Shown one piece after another: positions 44,108-53,382 of a DNA stretch of 64,000 bases (position 1 is its first letter; each line of letters starts with the position of its first letter). The DNA is from Methylobacterium radiotolerans JCM 2831 (GTDB taxonomy: Bacteria > Pseudomonadota > Alphaproteobacteria > Rhizobiales > Beijerinckiaceae), in assembly GCF_000019725.1 (NCBI RefSeq), contig NC_010505.1, positions 3,537,001 to 3,601,000 of the forward strand, read 5' to 3'. A program made the position numbers and the translations under genes. The notes beneath the pieces are model-generated. The model was not told where the DNA came from. It made no database searches and saw only the letters and a list, made by a program, of their open reading frames with translations.

Positions 44108-44919
44108 GCCGCCCTCCGCATGAACAGCTTGTCGAGGAAGGACTTGCGCTCGACCGGCAGACTCATCGGGACCGATTCGCCCTTGAGCCGGCGGGCCGCG
44201 TCGGCGTAGGCCCGCGCCGGGGCGCAGAGCGGGTTGTTCAGCGTGACCGGGCAGCCGAGGTTCGAGGCGCGCAGCACCTCCTGGCTCTCCGGGATGATCG
44301 CGAGCAGCGGGATCGACAGGATGTCGAGCACGTCCTCGGTCTTGAGCATGTCGCCGCGGTCGGCCCGCATCGGGTCGTAGCGGGTGAGGATCAGGTGCTT
44401 CTCCATGTCCTCGCCCTTCTCCGCCTTGGCGGTCTTGGAATCGAGGAGGCCGATGATCCGGTCGGAGTCGCGCACCGAGGAGACCTCGGGGTTGGTCACG
44501 ACCACCGCCACGTCGGCGTGGTGCATGGCGAGCTGGGCGCCGCGCTCGATGCCGGCGGGGGAGTCGCAGATGACCCAGTCGAACTTCTCGCGCAGCTCTT
44601 CCATCACCCGGGCGACGCCCGCGTCGGTGAGCGCGTCCTTGTCGCGGGTCTGCGAGGCCGGCAGGAGGTGCAGGGTCTCGAGCCGCTTGTCCTTGATGAG
44701 GGCCTGCGGCAGCTTGGCGTCGCCGTTGACCACGTTGATGAGGTCGTAGACGACCCGGCGCTCGGCACCCATGACGAGGTCGAGGTTGCGCAGGCCGACG
44801 TCGAAGTCGACGACGCACACGCTCTGACCACCCTGGGCCAGGGCCGCTCCGAGGGCCGCGGTCGTCGTCGTCTTGCCGACGCCGCCCTTGCCCGATGTGA
44901 CGACGAGAACCTTTGCCAC
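44104..44919 (-). CDS. minD: Septum site-determining ATPase MinD
   Basis: A 271-residue deviant-Walker ATPase. VAKVLVVTSGKGGVGKTTTTAALG carries the signature lysine and the P-loop, CVVDFDVGLRNLDLVMG the Walker A' aspartate, and DWVICDSPAGIERGAQLAM Walker B. The amphipathic membrane-targeting helix is at the C-terminus (ERKSFLDKLFMRRAA). GTG at 44919 follows GGGAG and gives the standard length. Order is minC-minD-minE with a 13-base gap and then a 4-base overlap. Confidence 0.95.
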   Translation of the reverse strand: MAKVLVVTSGKGGVGKTTTTAALGAALAQGGQSVCVVDFDVGLRNLDLVMGAERRVVYDLINVVNGDAKLPQALIKDKRLETLHLLPASQTRDKDALTDAGVARVMEELREKFDWVICDSPAGIERGAQLAMHHADVAVVVTNPEVSSVRDSDRIIGLLDSKTAKAEKGEDMEKHLILTRYDPMRADRGDMLKTEDVLDILSIPLLAIIPESQEVLRASNLGCPVTLNNPLCAPARAYADAARRLKGESVPMSLPVERKSFLDKLFMRRAA

Positions 44920-44932
44920 GCGTCGATCTCCC

Positions 44933-45661
44933 TTAATCCAGGCTTGCCATTCGGATGTTGCCGCCATCGAGCCAGACCTGGGCGGCCTTGCCGCGCAGGG
45001 CCGTGCCCATGTCCTCCGCCGTCCGCACGAGGCGGTCGATCCCCAGCAACTCGGGCTCGAATTTGCGGCAGTAGATTCGTGCGCGCGGGTTGCGCGCGGC
45101 TCCGGCGATCGCGCGACCGCGCAGGGCGCCGTAGACGTGGATGGAGCCGCCGGCCAGGATCTCGGCCCCGGAGGAGACCGACCCCATCACGGTGACGTCG
45201 CCGGTCGGGTTGATGACGCTCTGGCCGGAGCGGACCGAGCCCTCGACGGTGATCGAGGTGACCACCTGCGGCTCCGGCTCGGCCGGGACGCTCGGGATCT
45301 CGACCTTCTCGGACGGGTGCCCCTTGACCAGCAGCGGCGGCAGACCGTCCGCGACCGCGTCGGCACCCTCGATGCCCAGGACCGCGATGCCGCGGGCCTT
45401 GAGCTCGTTCATGAGCGTCTCGAGCGCGTCCGGCTCGGGCTTGAGCTGGGCGCAGTCCAGGATGACGGCCCGGCCTTTCAGCAGGGTCGGCGAGCGCTTG
45501 AGCGCCGCGTCGAGTCCCGCGAGCCACTCCGGAAGCGGCGGCTCGGGGCAGAGGGCCAGGGCCTTGAAGGCCCGTCCGCGCAGGCTGAGCGGCCGGGGCG
45601 CGGAAGGAGCCGCCGCGCGGGCGGTCTCCGGATCGATCGGCTCGGGGAGGGTGTCGCTCAT
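44933..45661 (-). CDS. minC: Septum site-determining protein MinC
   Basis: A 242-residue inhibitor of FtsZ polymerisation. The N-terminal domain (about 25-110) includes LSLRGRAFKALAL and KGRAVILDCAQL; a proline-rich linker follows; the C-terminal beta-helix (about 135-242) has VRSGQSVINPTGDVTVMGSVSSGAEILAGGSIHVYGALRGRA, the MinD-binding face. It is the first gene of minCDE and has its own promoter region with a CtrA-like box. A second MinC-like gene lies 205 bases upstream on the same strand. Confidence 0.93.
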   Translation of the reverse strand: MSDTLPEPIDPETARAAAPSAPRPLSLRGRAFKALALCPEPPLPEWLAGLDAALKRSPTLLKGRAVILDCAQLKPEPDALETLMNELKARGIAVLGIEGADAVADGLPPLLVKGHPSEKVEIPSVPAEPEPQVVTSITVEGSVRSGQSVINPTGDVTVMGSVSSGAEILAGGSIHVYGALRGRAIAGAARNPRARIYCRKFEPELLGIDRLVRTAEDMGTALRGKAAQVWLDGGNIRMASLD

Positions 45662-45706
45662 GTCCGCCCGTTAAGAGTCCTTACCGGACCATTGACGGCG
45701 GGTATG

Positions 45707-45722
45707 GTTACCGAAGGGTTAA
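45707..45722 (-). promoter_or_regulatory. CtrA-like box before minC
   Basis: Reading towards minC: TTAA, seven bases, GTAAC, then CATACC; one mismatch from TTAA-N7-TTAAC. It lies 46 bases before the minC ATG. The wider pattern TTAAC-N7-TAACCATACC is identical to that at 1479-1494. Confidence 0.55.
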
Positions 45723-45866
45723 GTTTCTGATCCGGTCGGCAAATTCTGCCGGGATCCTGGTATCGGGGCAGCGGAGGACGTTTCACAGCCCCATCGCGGC
45801 TCTCGCGAGGGGAGCACCACCTGTCCGAGCGCGCCGCGGAGACGGGAGGGGCCGTCGGGAAGCTTC

Positions 45867-46610
45867 TCACCCCCGCTCGAACAGGTTGAGCTTGATCGCG
45901 TCTTCCAGCAGCCGCACCTCCACGGCCTGTCCCCGGAAGGCCGGGTCGAGGTCGTCGGCGGCGCGGTAGAGGCCGTCGATCGCCACCAGCTCCGGCTCGA
46001 ACCGCCGGCACCAGATCCGCGCCGTCGGGTTCCCGGCCGCGCCGGCGATCGCGCGACCGCGCAGGGCGCCGTAGACGTGGATGGAGCCCCCCGCGATCAC
46101 CTCGGCACCCGACGCCACGGCGCCAAGCACCGTGACGTCGCCCTCGAGATGCAGCACGGTCTGGCCGGAGCGCACGGGCGCGTCGAGGATCAGCGAGCGG
46201 GCCGTCTCCTTGGCCTGCGGCTCGGCCGGCGCCGGCGCGTCCGCGGCCGACTCGTCCGGGGCGGCGACCTCCCCGGCAGGCCGCCCGCCCGACAGGGCCG
46301 GCGGGGTTCCGGAATCCAGCAGCGACGGCGCCGCGCCCTCGATCCCGAGGACCGCGATGTTGCGGGCGGCCAGCTCGGCGAGCAGACCGTCGAGATCCTC
46401 CCGGTTGAGCCGCAATCCGGACAGGTCGAGGATCACCGGCCGGCCGGCGAAGAAGTTCGGCGCGCGGCGGTTGAGGGCGTCGAGGTCGCCGAACCAGTCG
46501 GCCACCGGGGGTATCGGCGCCAGGACGGTGGCCATGAAGGAGCGGCCGCGGAAGCGGATCGGCGGGCGCGCCGGCTCGGATGTCGGCTGGGTCACGGGCG
46601 TGTTCGGCAT
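45867..46610 (-). CDS. Second MinC-like protein
   Basis: A 247-residue paralogue of the adjacent MinC. N-terminal domain IRFRGRSFMATVLAPIPP and AGRPVILDLSGLRL; longer, acidic Pro/Ala linker (about 105-140); C-terminal beta-helix PVRSGQTVLHLEGDVTVLGAVASGAEVIAGGSIHVYGALRGRAIAG. Both copies share a 47-base identical DNA run across the last segment. The gene ends 205 bases before minC and starts 137 bases from the divergent addA. The ATG lacks a purine-rich ribosome site. It may be a modulating MinC or have its own target. Confidence 0.88.
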   Translation of the reverse strand: MPNTPVTQPTSEPARPPIRFRGRSFMATVLAPIPPVADWFGDLDALNRRAPNFFAGRPVILDLSGLRLNREDLDGLLAELAARNIAVLGIEGAAPSLLDSGTPPALSGGRPAGEVAAPDESAADAPAPAEPQAKETARSLILDAPVRSGQTVLHLEGDVTVLGAVASGAEVIAGGSIHVYGALRGRAIAGAAGNPTARIWCRRFEPELVAIDGLYRAADDLDPAFRGQAVEVRLLEDAIKLNLFERG

Positions 46611-46747
46611 GCGCGGGAGGGATCGTCTGCATCCATGGGACGGCGCCGCGCCGGGAGCAATCCCGCAAGGCCCGGTGTGACGCCTTGGCCGGTCCGCGGG
46701 CGCGTTTCTGTTGTAGAGAGAGCCGGCAGCCGAGCCGGACCGGACCG

Positions 46748-49700
46748 TTGAGCAGCGCCACCTCGCACGCCCCCGCCCCCTTCGTCGTCGATGACCTGAC
46801 CCGCGCCAACCAGCGTCGGGCCGCCGACCCGCGCGCCTCGGCCTGGGTCTCGGCCAATGCCGGCGCGGGCAAGACCAAGGTCCTCACCGACCGGGTGGTC
46901 CGGCTGCTCCTCGACGAGGCGCCGCCCGGCCGGATCCTCTGCCTGACCTTCACCAAGGCCGCGGCGGCCAATATGGCGATCCGCGTCTTCCGGCTCCTCG
47001 GTCGCTGGGTGACGCTGGACGACGAGACCCTCGCCGCCGAACTCGCCGAACTCACCGGCGAGCGCGCCGGGCCCGAGCGCCTGCGGCTGGCGCGCCGCCT
47101 CTTCGCCCGGGCGGTCGAGACGCCGGGCGGCCTCAAGATCGAGACGCTGCACGCCCTGTGCGAGCGGCTGCTTCACATGTTCCCCTTCGAGGCGAACGTG
47201 CCGGCCCGCTTCGTGGTGCTCGACGAGGCCAAGGCCCGGGAACTGTTCGACATCGAGATGGCCAACGTCCTGGCCGACGCCGTCGCGAACGGCGACACGC
47301 CGCTGAGCGCCGCCCTCGCGCGGGTCACGCCGGAAGCCACGGGCGACACCCTGCGGGCGGCGATCCGGGCGGCCATGCGGGCGCGGAGCTTCATCGGCGA
47401 CGCCGCCGGCCTGGAGCGGGCCTTCGGTCGGCTGCACGGGGCGCTGGGGTTGGCGGCCGAGGAATCCGCCGAGCGGATCGAGGCCGCGATCCTCGAGGGC
47501 GGTCCCGGGTGCCGTCCGGAGGAGCGCGCCGCGCTGGTCGCGGCGCTCCGCACCGGCAAGGCCAACGACGAGAAGCTCGCCGACGCCCTGGAGGCCGCCG
47601 AGGCCGAGCGGGTGCGCGCGGCGGACCTTCCCGAACGGGCCGAGGCGCTCGCCCTCTACCGGTCGGTGTTCTTCACCCAGAAGGACGAGCCCAAGGCCGA
47701 CAGCAGCCTCGGGACCAAGGGCGTGCCGGCCGGCGCCAAGGCGGCGCTGCTCGCCGAGCGGGACCGGCTGGAGCCGCTGTTCGACCGCCTGCGCGCCGCC
47801 CGGGCCCATGCCCGCACGCAGGCGCTGTTCCAGATCGCCGCCGAGATCCACCGCCGCGTCGAGGCGCAGAAGGCGCGCCTCGGCGCCCTCGACTTCGACG
47901 ACCTGATCCACAAGGCGCTGGACCTGCTCGGGCGCGTCGGCGCCGGCTGGGTCCTGTACAAGCTCGACCGCGGGATCGACCACGTCCTCGTCGACGAGGC
48001 GCAGGACACGAACCCGGAGCAGTGGGCGATCCTGCGGGCGATCACGCAGGAATTCGCCGCCGGCGAGGGCGCGCGGATCGGCAGCCGGACGCGCTTCGCG
48101 GTGGGCGATCCCAAGCAGTCGATCTACGGCTTCCAGGGCGCGGAGCCGCGGGAATTCGCCCTGACCCGCGCGTCCTGGATCGCGGAATCGCGCTCAGCCG
48201 GCCTGACCTTCGAGGACGTGCCGCTCACCCTGTCGTTCCGCTCGACCGGCCTCGTCCTGCGCGCCGTCGACGCGGTCTTCGCCCTTGACGCGCACAACGA
48301 GGGGCTCTCGTTCGAGGACACGGTGCGCACGACCGTGCATGCCAGTGCCCGGCCGGGCGCGCCCGGCGCGGTGGAGCTGTGGCCGATCGCCGAGCCGGAG
48401 CCGGCCGCGGAGCCGGATGCCTGGACCGCCCCCGTCGACGCGCCGGAGACCAGCGCTCCCGCGATCGTCACCGCCCGCCGGGTGGCGCAGGCGGTGCGCG
48501 CCTGGACCACCACGGGGGACGCGACCGGCCGGATCTGGCGCCCCGGGGACGTCCTGATCCTGGTCCGGAAGCGCGGGCCCGCCTTCGAGGAGGTGATCCG
48601 CGCCCTGAAGGGCATCGGCGTCCCGGTCGCCGGGCAGGACCGGCTCGAGGTCTCCGCGCACATCGCCGTGGCCGACCTGGTCGCCGCCGGCCGGGCGGGG
48701 CTCCTGCCGGCCGACGACCTGACCCTCGCGACCGCCCTCAAGACGCCGCTCGTTGGCCTCACCGACGACGACCTGGTGCGGATCGCGGCCCGCCGCGACC
48801 TCGCCGAGACCCTGGAGGATGCGCTGCACCGCCACGCCGAAGCGGGCGACGCGGCCGCGCGGCGCGGGCTCGAGGCCCTGTCGGGCTGGATCGCGCTGGC
48901 GGGGCTCCACGGCCCGTTCGGCTTCTACGCCCGGCTCCTCGGGCCGCAGGGCGGCCGGGCCAAGCTGGTGGCCCGCCTCGGCGGCGAGGCCGGGGACGCC
49001 ATCGACGTGTTCCTCGCCGCCGCCGCCCAGGCCGAGACCGGCGAGGACGCCCCGTCGCTGGGCGGCTTCCTCGCCCGCTACGTCGGGGCCGAGGCCGGGC
49101 ACACGGTCAAGCGCGACCTCGAATCGGGCCGCGACGAGGTCCGGGTCATGACGGTCCACGGCGCCAAGGGCCTGGAGGCGCCGGTCGTGGTGATCCTCGA
49201 CGGGTGCGAGCCCCTCGGCCGCAACGACCCGCCCCTGCTCCCGCTCCCGGCGACGGAGATCGCCCTGCCGCCGGTCTGGTCGGGGGGGCGGACCCAGGAC
49301 TGCGCCGCCACCGACGCGGCGCGCGCGGCCCTGCTCGCCAAGGCGCGGCAGGAGCACAACCGCCTGCTCTACGTCGCCATGACCCGGGCGGCCGACCGGC
49401 TGATCGTGGCGCCCTTCCGCGGCCACGAGCGCGAGACCGAGGCGGCGTGGTGCCGGATGATCCACGCGGGCCTCGAGGCGGCGCTCGGCGCCGGCCGCTC
49501 GCTGGAACTCCCCTACGGCCCCGCGACCCTCTGGCAGGACGGCGCCCCGGCGGGTCCCGCTCCCGCCGCGGCGGCGCCCGCGTCCGGGCCGGAGGCCGAG
49601 CTCGAGCCGGACTGGCTGCGCGGGCCGGTCCCGCCGGAGCCGGCCTTCGAGGCCCTGAACCCGTCCGGCGCCTTGCAGGCGGCGGACGGCGCGCGCGTGC

Positions 49701-50245
49701 CGCCGCCGCGTCTCGCCGACGCGCAGGCCCGCCGCCGGGGAATCCTGACCCACGCCCTGCTGCAGCACCTGCCCCGGGTCGAGCCCGCCCGCCGGGAGAC
49801 GGCCGGGCGCGCCTTCGTGCGGGCCCGGGCGCCCGGGCTGCCGCGCGCGGCCGCGCCCGCGATCGTCCGGTCGGTCCTCCGGATCGTCGACGCCCCGGAG
49901 CTGGCGCCGCTCTTCGCGCCGGACGCCCGCGCGGAGGTGGCGCTCTCGGGGCGGGTCCGGGCCGGCGGTACGGACCGGGTGGTTCAGGGTCGCGTCGACC
50001 GCCTCGCCGTGACGGCGGACGCGGTGCACCTCGCCGACTTCAAGACCGGCCGCCCGCCCGAGCCCGGCGCGCCGCTGCCGGCCGCGGAGGCCGGCCAGAT
50101 CGCCCTCTACGCGCGCCTCCTCGCGCAGATCTATCCGGGCCGGACGATCCGCCCGCTCCTCGTCTGGACCTCGGGCCCCGTGATCCGGACCCTGGACCCC
50201 GACGACGTCGCGGCGGCCCTGGACCGGATCGGCATCGAAGCGTGA
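46748..50245 (+). CDS. addA: Double-strand break repair helicase AddA
   Basis: A roughly 1,165-residue UvrD-type helicase-nuclease. [16 protein letters not shown] is motif I (35-50), [14 protein letters not shown] motif Ia, [15 protein letters not shown] motif [18 protein letters not shown] motif [25 protein letters not shown] motif V and [17 protein letters not shown] motif VI. The C-terminal RecB-like nuclease has [10 protein letters not shown] and HLADFKTG. With AddB it resects double-strand ends for RecA. TTG at 46748 is the likeliest start; the true start is uncertain. AddB is not next to it, unlike the usual addBA arrangement. Confidence 0.92.
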   Translation: MSSATSHAPAPFVVDDLTRANQRRAADPRASAWVSANAGAGKTKVLTDRVVRLLLDEAPPGRILCLTFTKAAAANMAIRVFRLLGRWVTLDDETLAAELAELTGERAGPERLRLARRLFARAVETPGGLKIETLHALCERLLHMFPFEANVPARFVVLDEAKARELFDIEMANVLADAVANGDTPLSAALARVTPEATGDTLRAAIRAAMRARSFIGDAAGLERAFGRLHGALGLAAEESAERIEAAILEGGPGCRPEERAALVAALRTGKANDEKLADALEAAEAERVRAADLPERAEALALYRSVFFTQKDEPKADSSLGTKGVPAGAKAALLAERDRLEPLFDRLRAARAHARTQALFQIAAEIHRRVEAQKARLGALDFDDLIHKALDLLGRVGAGWVLYKLDRGIDHVLVDEAQDTNPEQWAILRAITQEFAAGEGARIGSRTRFAVGDPKQSIYGFQGAEPREFALTRASWIAESRSAGLTFEDVPLTLSFRSTGLVLRAVDAVFALDAHNEGLSFEDTVRTTVHASARPGAPGAVELWPIAEPEPAAEPDAWTAPVDAPETSAPAIVTARRVAQAVRAWTTTGDATGRIWRPGDVLILVRKRGPAFEEVIRALKGIGVPVAGQDRLEVSAHIAVADLVAAGRAGLLPADDLTLATALKTPLVGLTDDDLVRIAARRDLAETLEDALHRHAEAGDAAARRGLEALSGWIALAGLHGPFGFYARLLGPQGGRAKLVARLGGEAGDAIDVFLAAAAQAETGEDAPSLGGFLARYVGAEAGHTVKRDLESGRDEVRVMTVHGAKGLEAPVVVILDGCEPLGRNDPPLLPLPATEIALPPVWSGGRTQDCAATDAARAALLAKARQEHNRLLYVAMTRAADRLIVAPFRGHERETEAAWCRMIHAGLEAALGAGRSLELPYGPATLWQDGAPAGPAPAAAAPASGPEAELEPDWLRGPVPPEPAFEALNPSGALQAADGARVPPPRLADAQARRRGILTHALLQHLPRVEPARRETAGRAFVRARAPGLPRAAAPAIVRSVLRIVDAPELAPLFAPDARAEVALSGRVRAGGTDRVVQGRVDRLAVTADAVHLADFKTGRPPEPGAPLPAAEAGQIALYARLLAQIYPGRTIRPLLVWTSGPVIRTLDPDDVAAALDRIGIEA

Positions 50246-50468
50246 CGCGTCGCCCCCGGCCGGGCGCCCAGGGGCGGCCCGCATGCGCCAGCGCACATCG
50301 CGGCGCGCCCGTGTGTCGACAGGGCGCCCCGTCCCGGCCGCCGGAGCCCGCCCCCGGGGACCGGACTTCTTGACCGCGCGCCGGGCCGTCGCCAATTCTG
50401 ACGGGACCGCGCGGGCCTCTGCCCGTTCGACGCCGCCCGACGGGCGGCGGATTCCGAAAGGTGACGTT

Positions 50469-50792
50469 ATGGCGACGGTGAAAGTAACCGACGCGAGCTT
50501 CGAGCAGGACGTTCTCAAGTCCGCCGAGCCCGTCGTGGTGGATTTCTGGGCGGAGTGGTGCGGCCCGTGCCGTCAGATCGGCCCGGCCCTCGAGGAGATC
50601 GCGACCGACCTGCAGGGCAAGGTGAAGATCGCCAAGGTCAACGTCGACGAGAACCCGCAGATCGCCGCCCAGTACGGCATCCGCTCGATCCCGACGCTGC
50701 TGCTCTTCAAGAACGGCGAGCGGGTGGACCAGAAGGTCGGCGCCGCCCCGAAGGGCGACCTGTCGCGCTGGATCGGCGCCCAGACTGCCTGA
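50469..50792 (+). CDS. trxA: Thioredoxin
   Basis: A 107-residue cytoplasmic disulphide reductant. [19 protein letters not shown] carries the active site Cys31-Gly-Pro-Cys34, and [14 protein letters not shown] the cis-proline. Length is standard. ATG at 50469 follows AAAGGTG. It lies downstream of addA with a 223-base gap and is followed by a strong terminator. The addA-trxA order is common in Hyphomicrobiales (from memory). Confidence 0.95.
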   Translation: MATVKVTDASFEQDVLKSAEPVVVDFWAEWCGPCRQIGPALEEIATDLQGKVKIAKVNVDENPQIAAQYGIRSIPTLLLFKNGERVDQKVGAAPKGDLSRWIGAQTA

Positions 50793-50820
50793 AGCGCCTT
50801 CGAGGCCCTGAACGACGAAA

Positions 50821-50850
50821 AGAAAGCCCGGCCGCGAGGCCGGGCTTTCT
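50821..50850 (+). terminator. Terminator of trxA
   Basis: AGAAAGCCCGGCC, loop GCGA, GGCCGGGCTTTCT: a perfect 13-base stem with flanking A and T tracts, a classical intrinsic terminator that could work in both directions. Confidence 0.88.
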
Positions 50851-50877
50851 CGGTTTCGAGCCCAAGATTGTTCTTGA

Positions 50878-50905
50878 GGGATCCCGGAGCGAAGTCCGGG
50901 ATCCC
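50878..50905 (-). terminator. Terminator of the porin gene
   Basis: GGGATCCCGGA and TCCGGGATCCC pair as a perfect 11-base stem with a six-base loop, 11 bases past the stop codon of the convergent porin gene. Confidence 0.65.
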
Positions 50906-50915
50906 GCGTCCGGTC

Positions 50916-51815
50916 TCAGTACGAGCCGAACTTGTAGTTCAGGCCGGCGCGGACGACGGCGAAGGCGTTCTCGTTCCGGCTGGCGCCGGCGAGCGAGTAC
51001 ACCGGCACCAGGCCGACCGGGGAGATCGCGGCGCCGACCAGCGGCGCCTGGGCGCGGCCGTTGTTGTTGTCGAGGTTCACGTACAGGCCTTCCACCTTCA
51101 GCGTCACGGCCGAGGAGCGGAAGAAGTTCAGGAACGAGTCGGTGGGCAGGGCGTACTCGACACCGCCGCCGACGGTCCAGCCGGTCTTGAAGTCGTTCCG
51201 GCGGCCGGCGAAGTTCTGCAGGCCGACGCGAGCGCCGTCATCCGTGCCGGTGGCGTAGGCGAAACCACCCGTGGCGTACACGAGGGTCCGGTCGAAGGCG
51301 TAACCGAGACGACCGCGGACGGTGCCGAAGAAGTCGATGGTGTTGAGCGTGCCGTTGACCGGGATGAAGCCCGGGTTGATCGCCGCGGCGTTCGTGGCGA
51401 AGCGGGCGCGACGGCCGAAGTCGAGGTACTGGGCGTCAGCCTCGAAGCCGATCACGGCGCCGGAGCCCGGGGTCAGCTGCCAGTTGTAGCCGATCTGGCC
51501 ACCGCCCGAGAAACCTTCGCGGCTGTCGTTGCTGTAGATCAGCGACGAGCCGTTCGGCAGCAGGGCCTGATAGGGGACGAGACCGCCCGGCACCAGCGCG
51601 ACCGGGTTGCCGGGCGTCTGGACGAAGCCGCGGGTGGAGTTGCTGCTGGCGTCGAACGCGTAGCCGGCGTTGATACCGAAGTAGGCACCGGTCCAGGTGA
51701 ACACCGGAACGGGGGTGAACACCGGCGGCGGCGCGGCGCGGCGCGGCAGATCGGCGGCCGAAGCGGCAGCCGTGAGCGCGGTGAACGCCGCGAGAGAGGT
51801 GAGAAGCTTCTTCAT
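50916..51815 (-). CDS. Outer membrane beta-barrel protein, Omp25/Omp31-type
   Basis: A 299-residue outer membrane protein. Residues 1-21 are the signal peptide (MKKLLTSLAAFTALTAAASA), then the family start ADLPRRAAPPPVFTPVPVFTWTGAYFGINAGYAF. Alternating strands follow, and the chain ends RAGLNYKFGSY with a terminal aromatic, as barrel proteins do. In Hyphomicrobiales these are abundant surface proteins. ATG at 51815 follows GGGGATC. A 9-base inverted repeat lies in the leader. Codon use and an AT-richer upstream region suggest strong expression (inference). Confidence 0.9.
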   Translation of the reverse strand: MKKLLTSLAAFTALTAAASAADLPRRAAPPPVFTPVPVFTWTGAYFGINAGYAFDASSNSTRGFVQTPGNPVALVPGGLVPYQALLPNGSSLIYSNDSREGFSGGGQIGYNWQLTPGSGAVIGFEADAQYLDFGRRARFATNAAAINPGFIPVNGTLNTIDFFGTVRGRLGYAFDRTLVYATGGFAYATGTDDGARVGLQNFAGRRNDFKTGWTVGGGVEYALPTDSFLNFFRSSAVTLKVEGLYVNLDNNNGRAQAPLVGAAISPVGLVPVYSLAGASRNENAFAVVRAGLNYKFGSY

Positions 51816-51835
51816 TACTGTGATCCCCAGCATAA

Positions 51836-51867
51836 GCCCGATCGAGGGGGAAATTATGCGATCGGGC
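51836..51867 (-). promoter_or_regulatory. Inverted repeat around CATAAT before the porin gene
   Basis: GCCCGATCG and CGATCGGGC form a perfect 9-base inverted repeat with a 14-base spacer. Reading towards the porin, the spacer begins CATAAT, a good -10 hexamer. It lies 21-52 bases before the ATG, so it could be an operator over the promoter or a leader hairpin. Confidence 0.45.
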
Positions 51868-52048
51868 CCCGCGAGGATGTAGCTTAGCTGCCACAGCGGG
51901 AGGAAAGCGTGGCCGTGGGCGGGTCTCCATCCGGGCGATTGCGGCGATTCGACGGATTTTCGAATGCAGAATCCGAATTGCACAGGTGTCCGGCGTGCCG
52001 GCCACTAGATACAGCCGGCGTGCGGGGAGTCGCCAGACTGGAGACGAC

Positions 52049-53374
52049 TCAGACCGGCGGCGTGTCGTTGGCGGCGAGAACCATGCCGGCCAAGTAGAGC
52101 GATCCGCAGATCAAGATCCGCGGAGGGCGCTCGAAGGCGATGTCCCGCACCAGGGCAAGGGCCGCCTCGATGCTCGGCGCCGCGTAGGTCGAGAGGCCGA
52201 CCTCCTCGCCGATCCGCGCGACCTCCTCGGCCGGGCGCGCGGCCATCGTTCCGGTGATCGGAACGGCCACGAGGGCCCGAGCCAGACCCACGAAGTTGCG
52301 CAGGAAGCCGTCGGCGTCCTTCGTGCCGAGCAGGCCGACCACGAGGACGAGCGGCACGTCGCTCTTCTCGCCGAGATCCGCCATGGCGGCGGCGAGGATC
52401 CGGCCGCCGTCGATGTTGTGGCCGCCGTCGAGCCAGAGCTCGGTGCCGGGATCGAGCTGGGCGGCCAGTCGGCCGCGCCCGAGACGCTGCAGCCGGCCGG
52501 GCCACTCGACCTCGGTCAGCCCCCGCTCTAGGGCCGCCGTCCCGATATCGCCGAACCCGGCGGCGCGCAGCGCGGTGATCGCCGTTCCGGCGTTGACCAG
52601 CTGATGGCGCCCGGCGAGGCGCGGCCGCGGGAGGTCGAACAGGTCGGTCTCGTCCTGGTAGACGAGCCGGCCGCGCTCCTCGTGCACGGAGAAGTCCTGA
52701 TTACCGACCAGCACGGGCCCGGCGCCGACGGCTTCCGCGCGCCGGCAGAGGACGGCGTCGGCCTCGGCGTAGTCCTGGGCGGCGATCACCGCCGGGCAGC
52801 CGCGCTTGAAGATCCCGGCCTTCTCGGTCGCGACCGACTCGACCGTGTCGCCGAGATACTCGGCATGGTCGCGGCCGATCGGCGTCACCACCGCGCAGGC
52901 CGGCCGGTCGATCACGTTGGTGGCGTCGAGCCGGCCGCCGAGGCCGACTTCCAGGAGCAGCACGTCGGCGGGGCTCTCCGAGAAGAGCAGGAACGCCGCG
53001 GCCGTGGTGATCTCGAACATCGTGATCGGCTCGCCGGCATTGGCGCTCTCACAGCGCGCGAAGGCGTCGGCCAGACGGTCCTCGTCCACGAAGTGCCCGC
53101 CGCCGATCCCGCCGATGCGCATCCGCTCGTGGAATCGCACGAGGTGCGGGGAGGTGTAGACGTGGGCGGCCAAGCCGCCGGCCTCCAGGATCGACCGCAT
53201 GAACGCGATGGTCGAGCCCTTGCCGTTGGTGCCGGCCACGTGGATCACGGGCGGCAGGCGGCGCTCCGGATGGTTCAGCCGCGCGAGCAGCCGCTCGATG
53301 CGGCCGAGCGACAGGTCGATGGTGCGGGGGTGGAGCGCCAGGAAGCGCGCCATCAGGGCGTCGGACGAGGCCAT
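52049..53374 (-). CDS. folC: Bifunctional folylpolyglutamate/dihydrofolate synthase
   Basis: A 441-residue Mur-ligase-family enzyme that adds glutamate to (dihydro)folate. VIHVAGTNGKGSTIAFMRSIL is the P-loop (48-55), YTSPHLVRFHERM the omega loop, LLEVGLGGRLDATN the second ATP segment, and LDGGHNIDGG the C-terminal-domain signature. ATG 53374 begins nine bases after the accD stop, so folC is the last gene of the trpA-accD-folC unit, an order found in many alphaproteobacteria. Length is normal. Confidence 0.94.
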   Translation of the reverse strand: MASSDALMARFLALHPRTIDLSLGRIERLLARLNHPERRLPPVIHVAGTNGKGSTIAFMRSILEAGGLAAHVYTSPHLVRFHERMRIGGIGGGHFVDEDRLADAFARCESANAGEPITMFEITTAAAFLLFSESPADVLLLEVGLGGRLDATNVIDRPACAVVTPIGRDHAEYLGDTVESVATEKAGIFKRGCPAVIAAQDYAEADAVLCRRAEAVGAGPVLVGNQDFSVHEERGRLVYQDETDLFDLPRPRLAGRHQLVNAGTAITALRAAGFGDIGTAALERGLTEVEWPGRLQRLGRGRLAAQLDPGTELWLDGGHNIDGGRILAAAMADLGEKSDVPLVLVVGLLGTKDADGFLRNFVGLARALVAVPITGTMAARPAEEVARIGEEVGLSTYAAPSIEAALALVRDIAFERPPRILICGSLYLAGMVLAANDTPPV

Positions 53375-53382
53375 CGCCGGGC

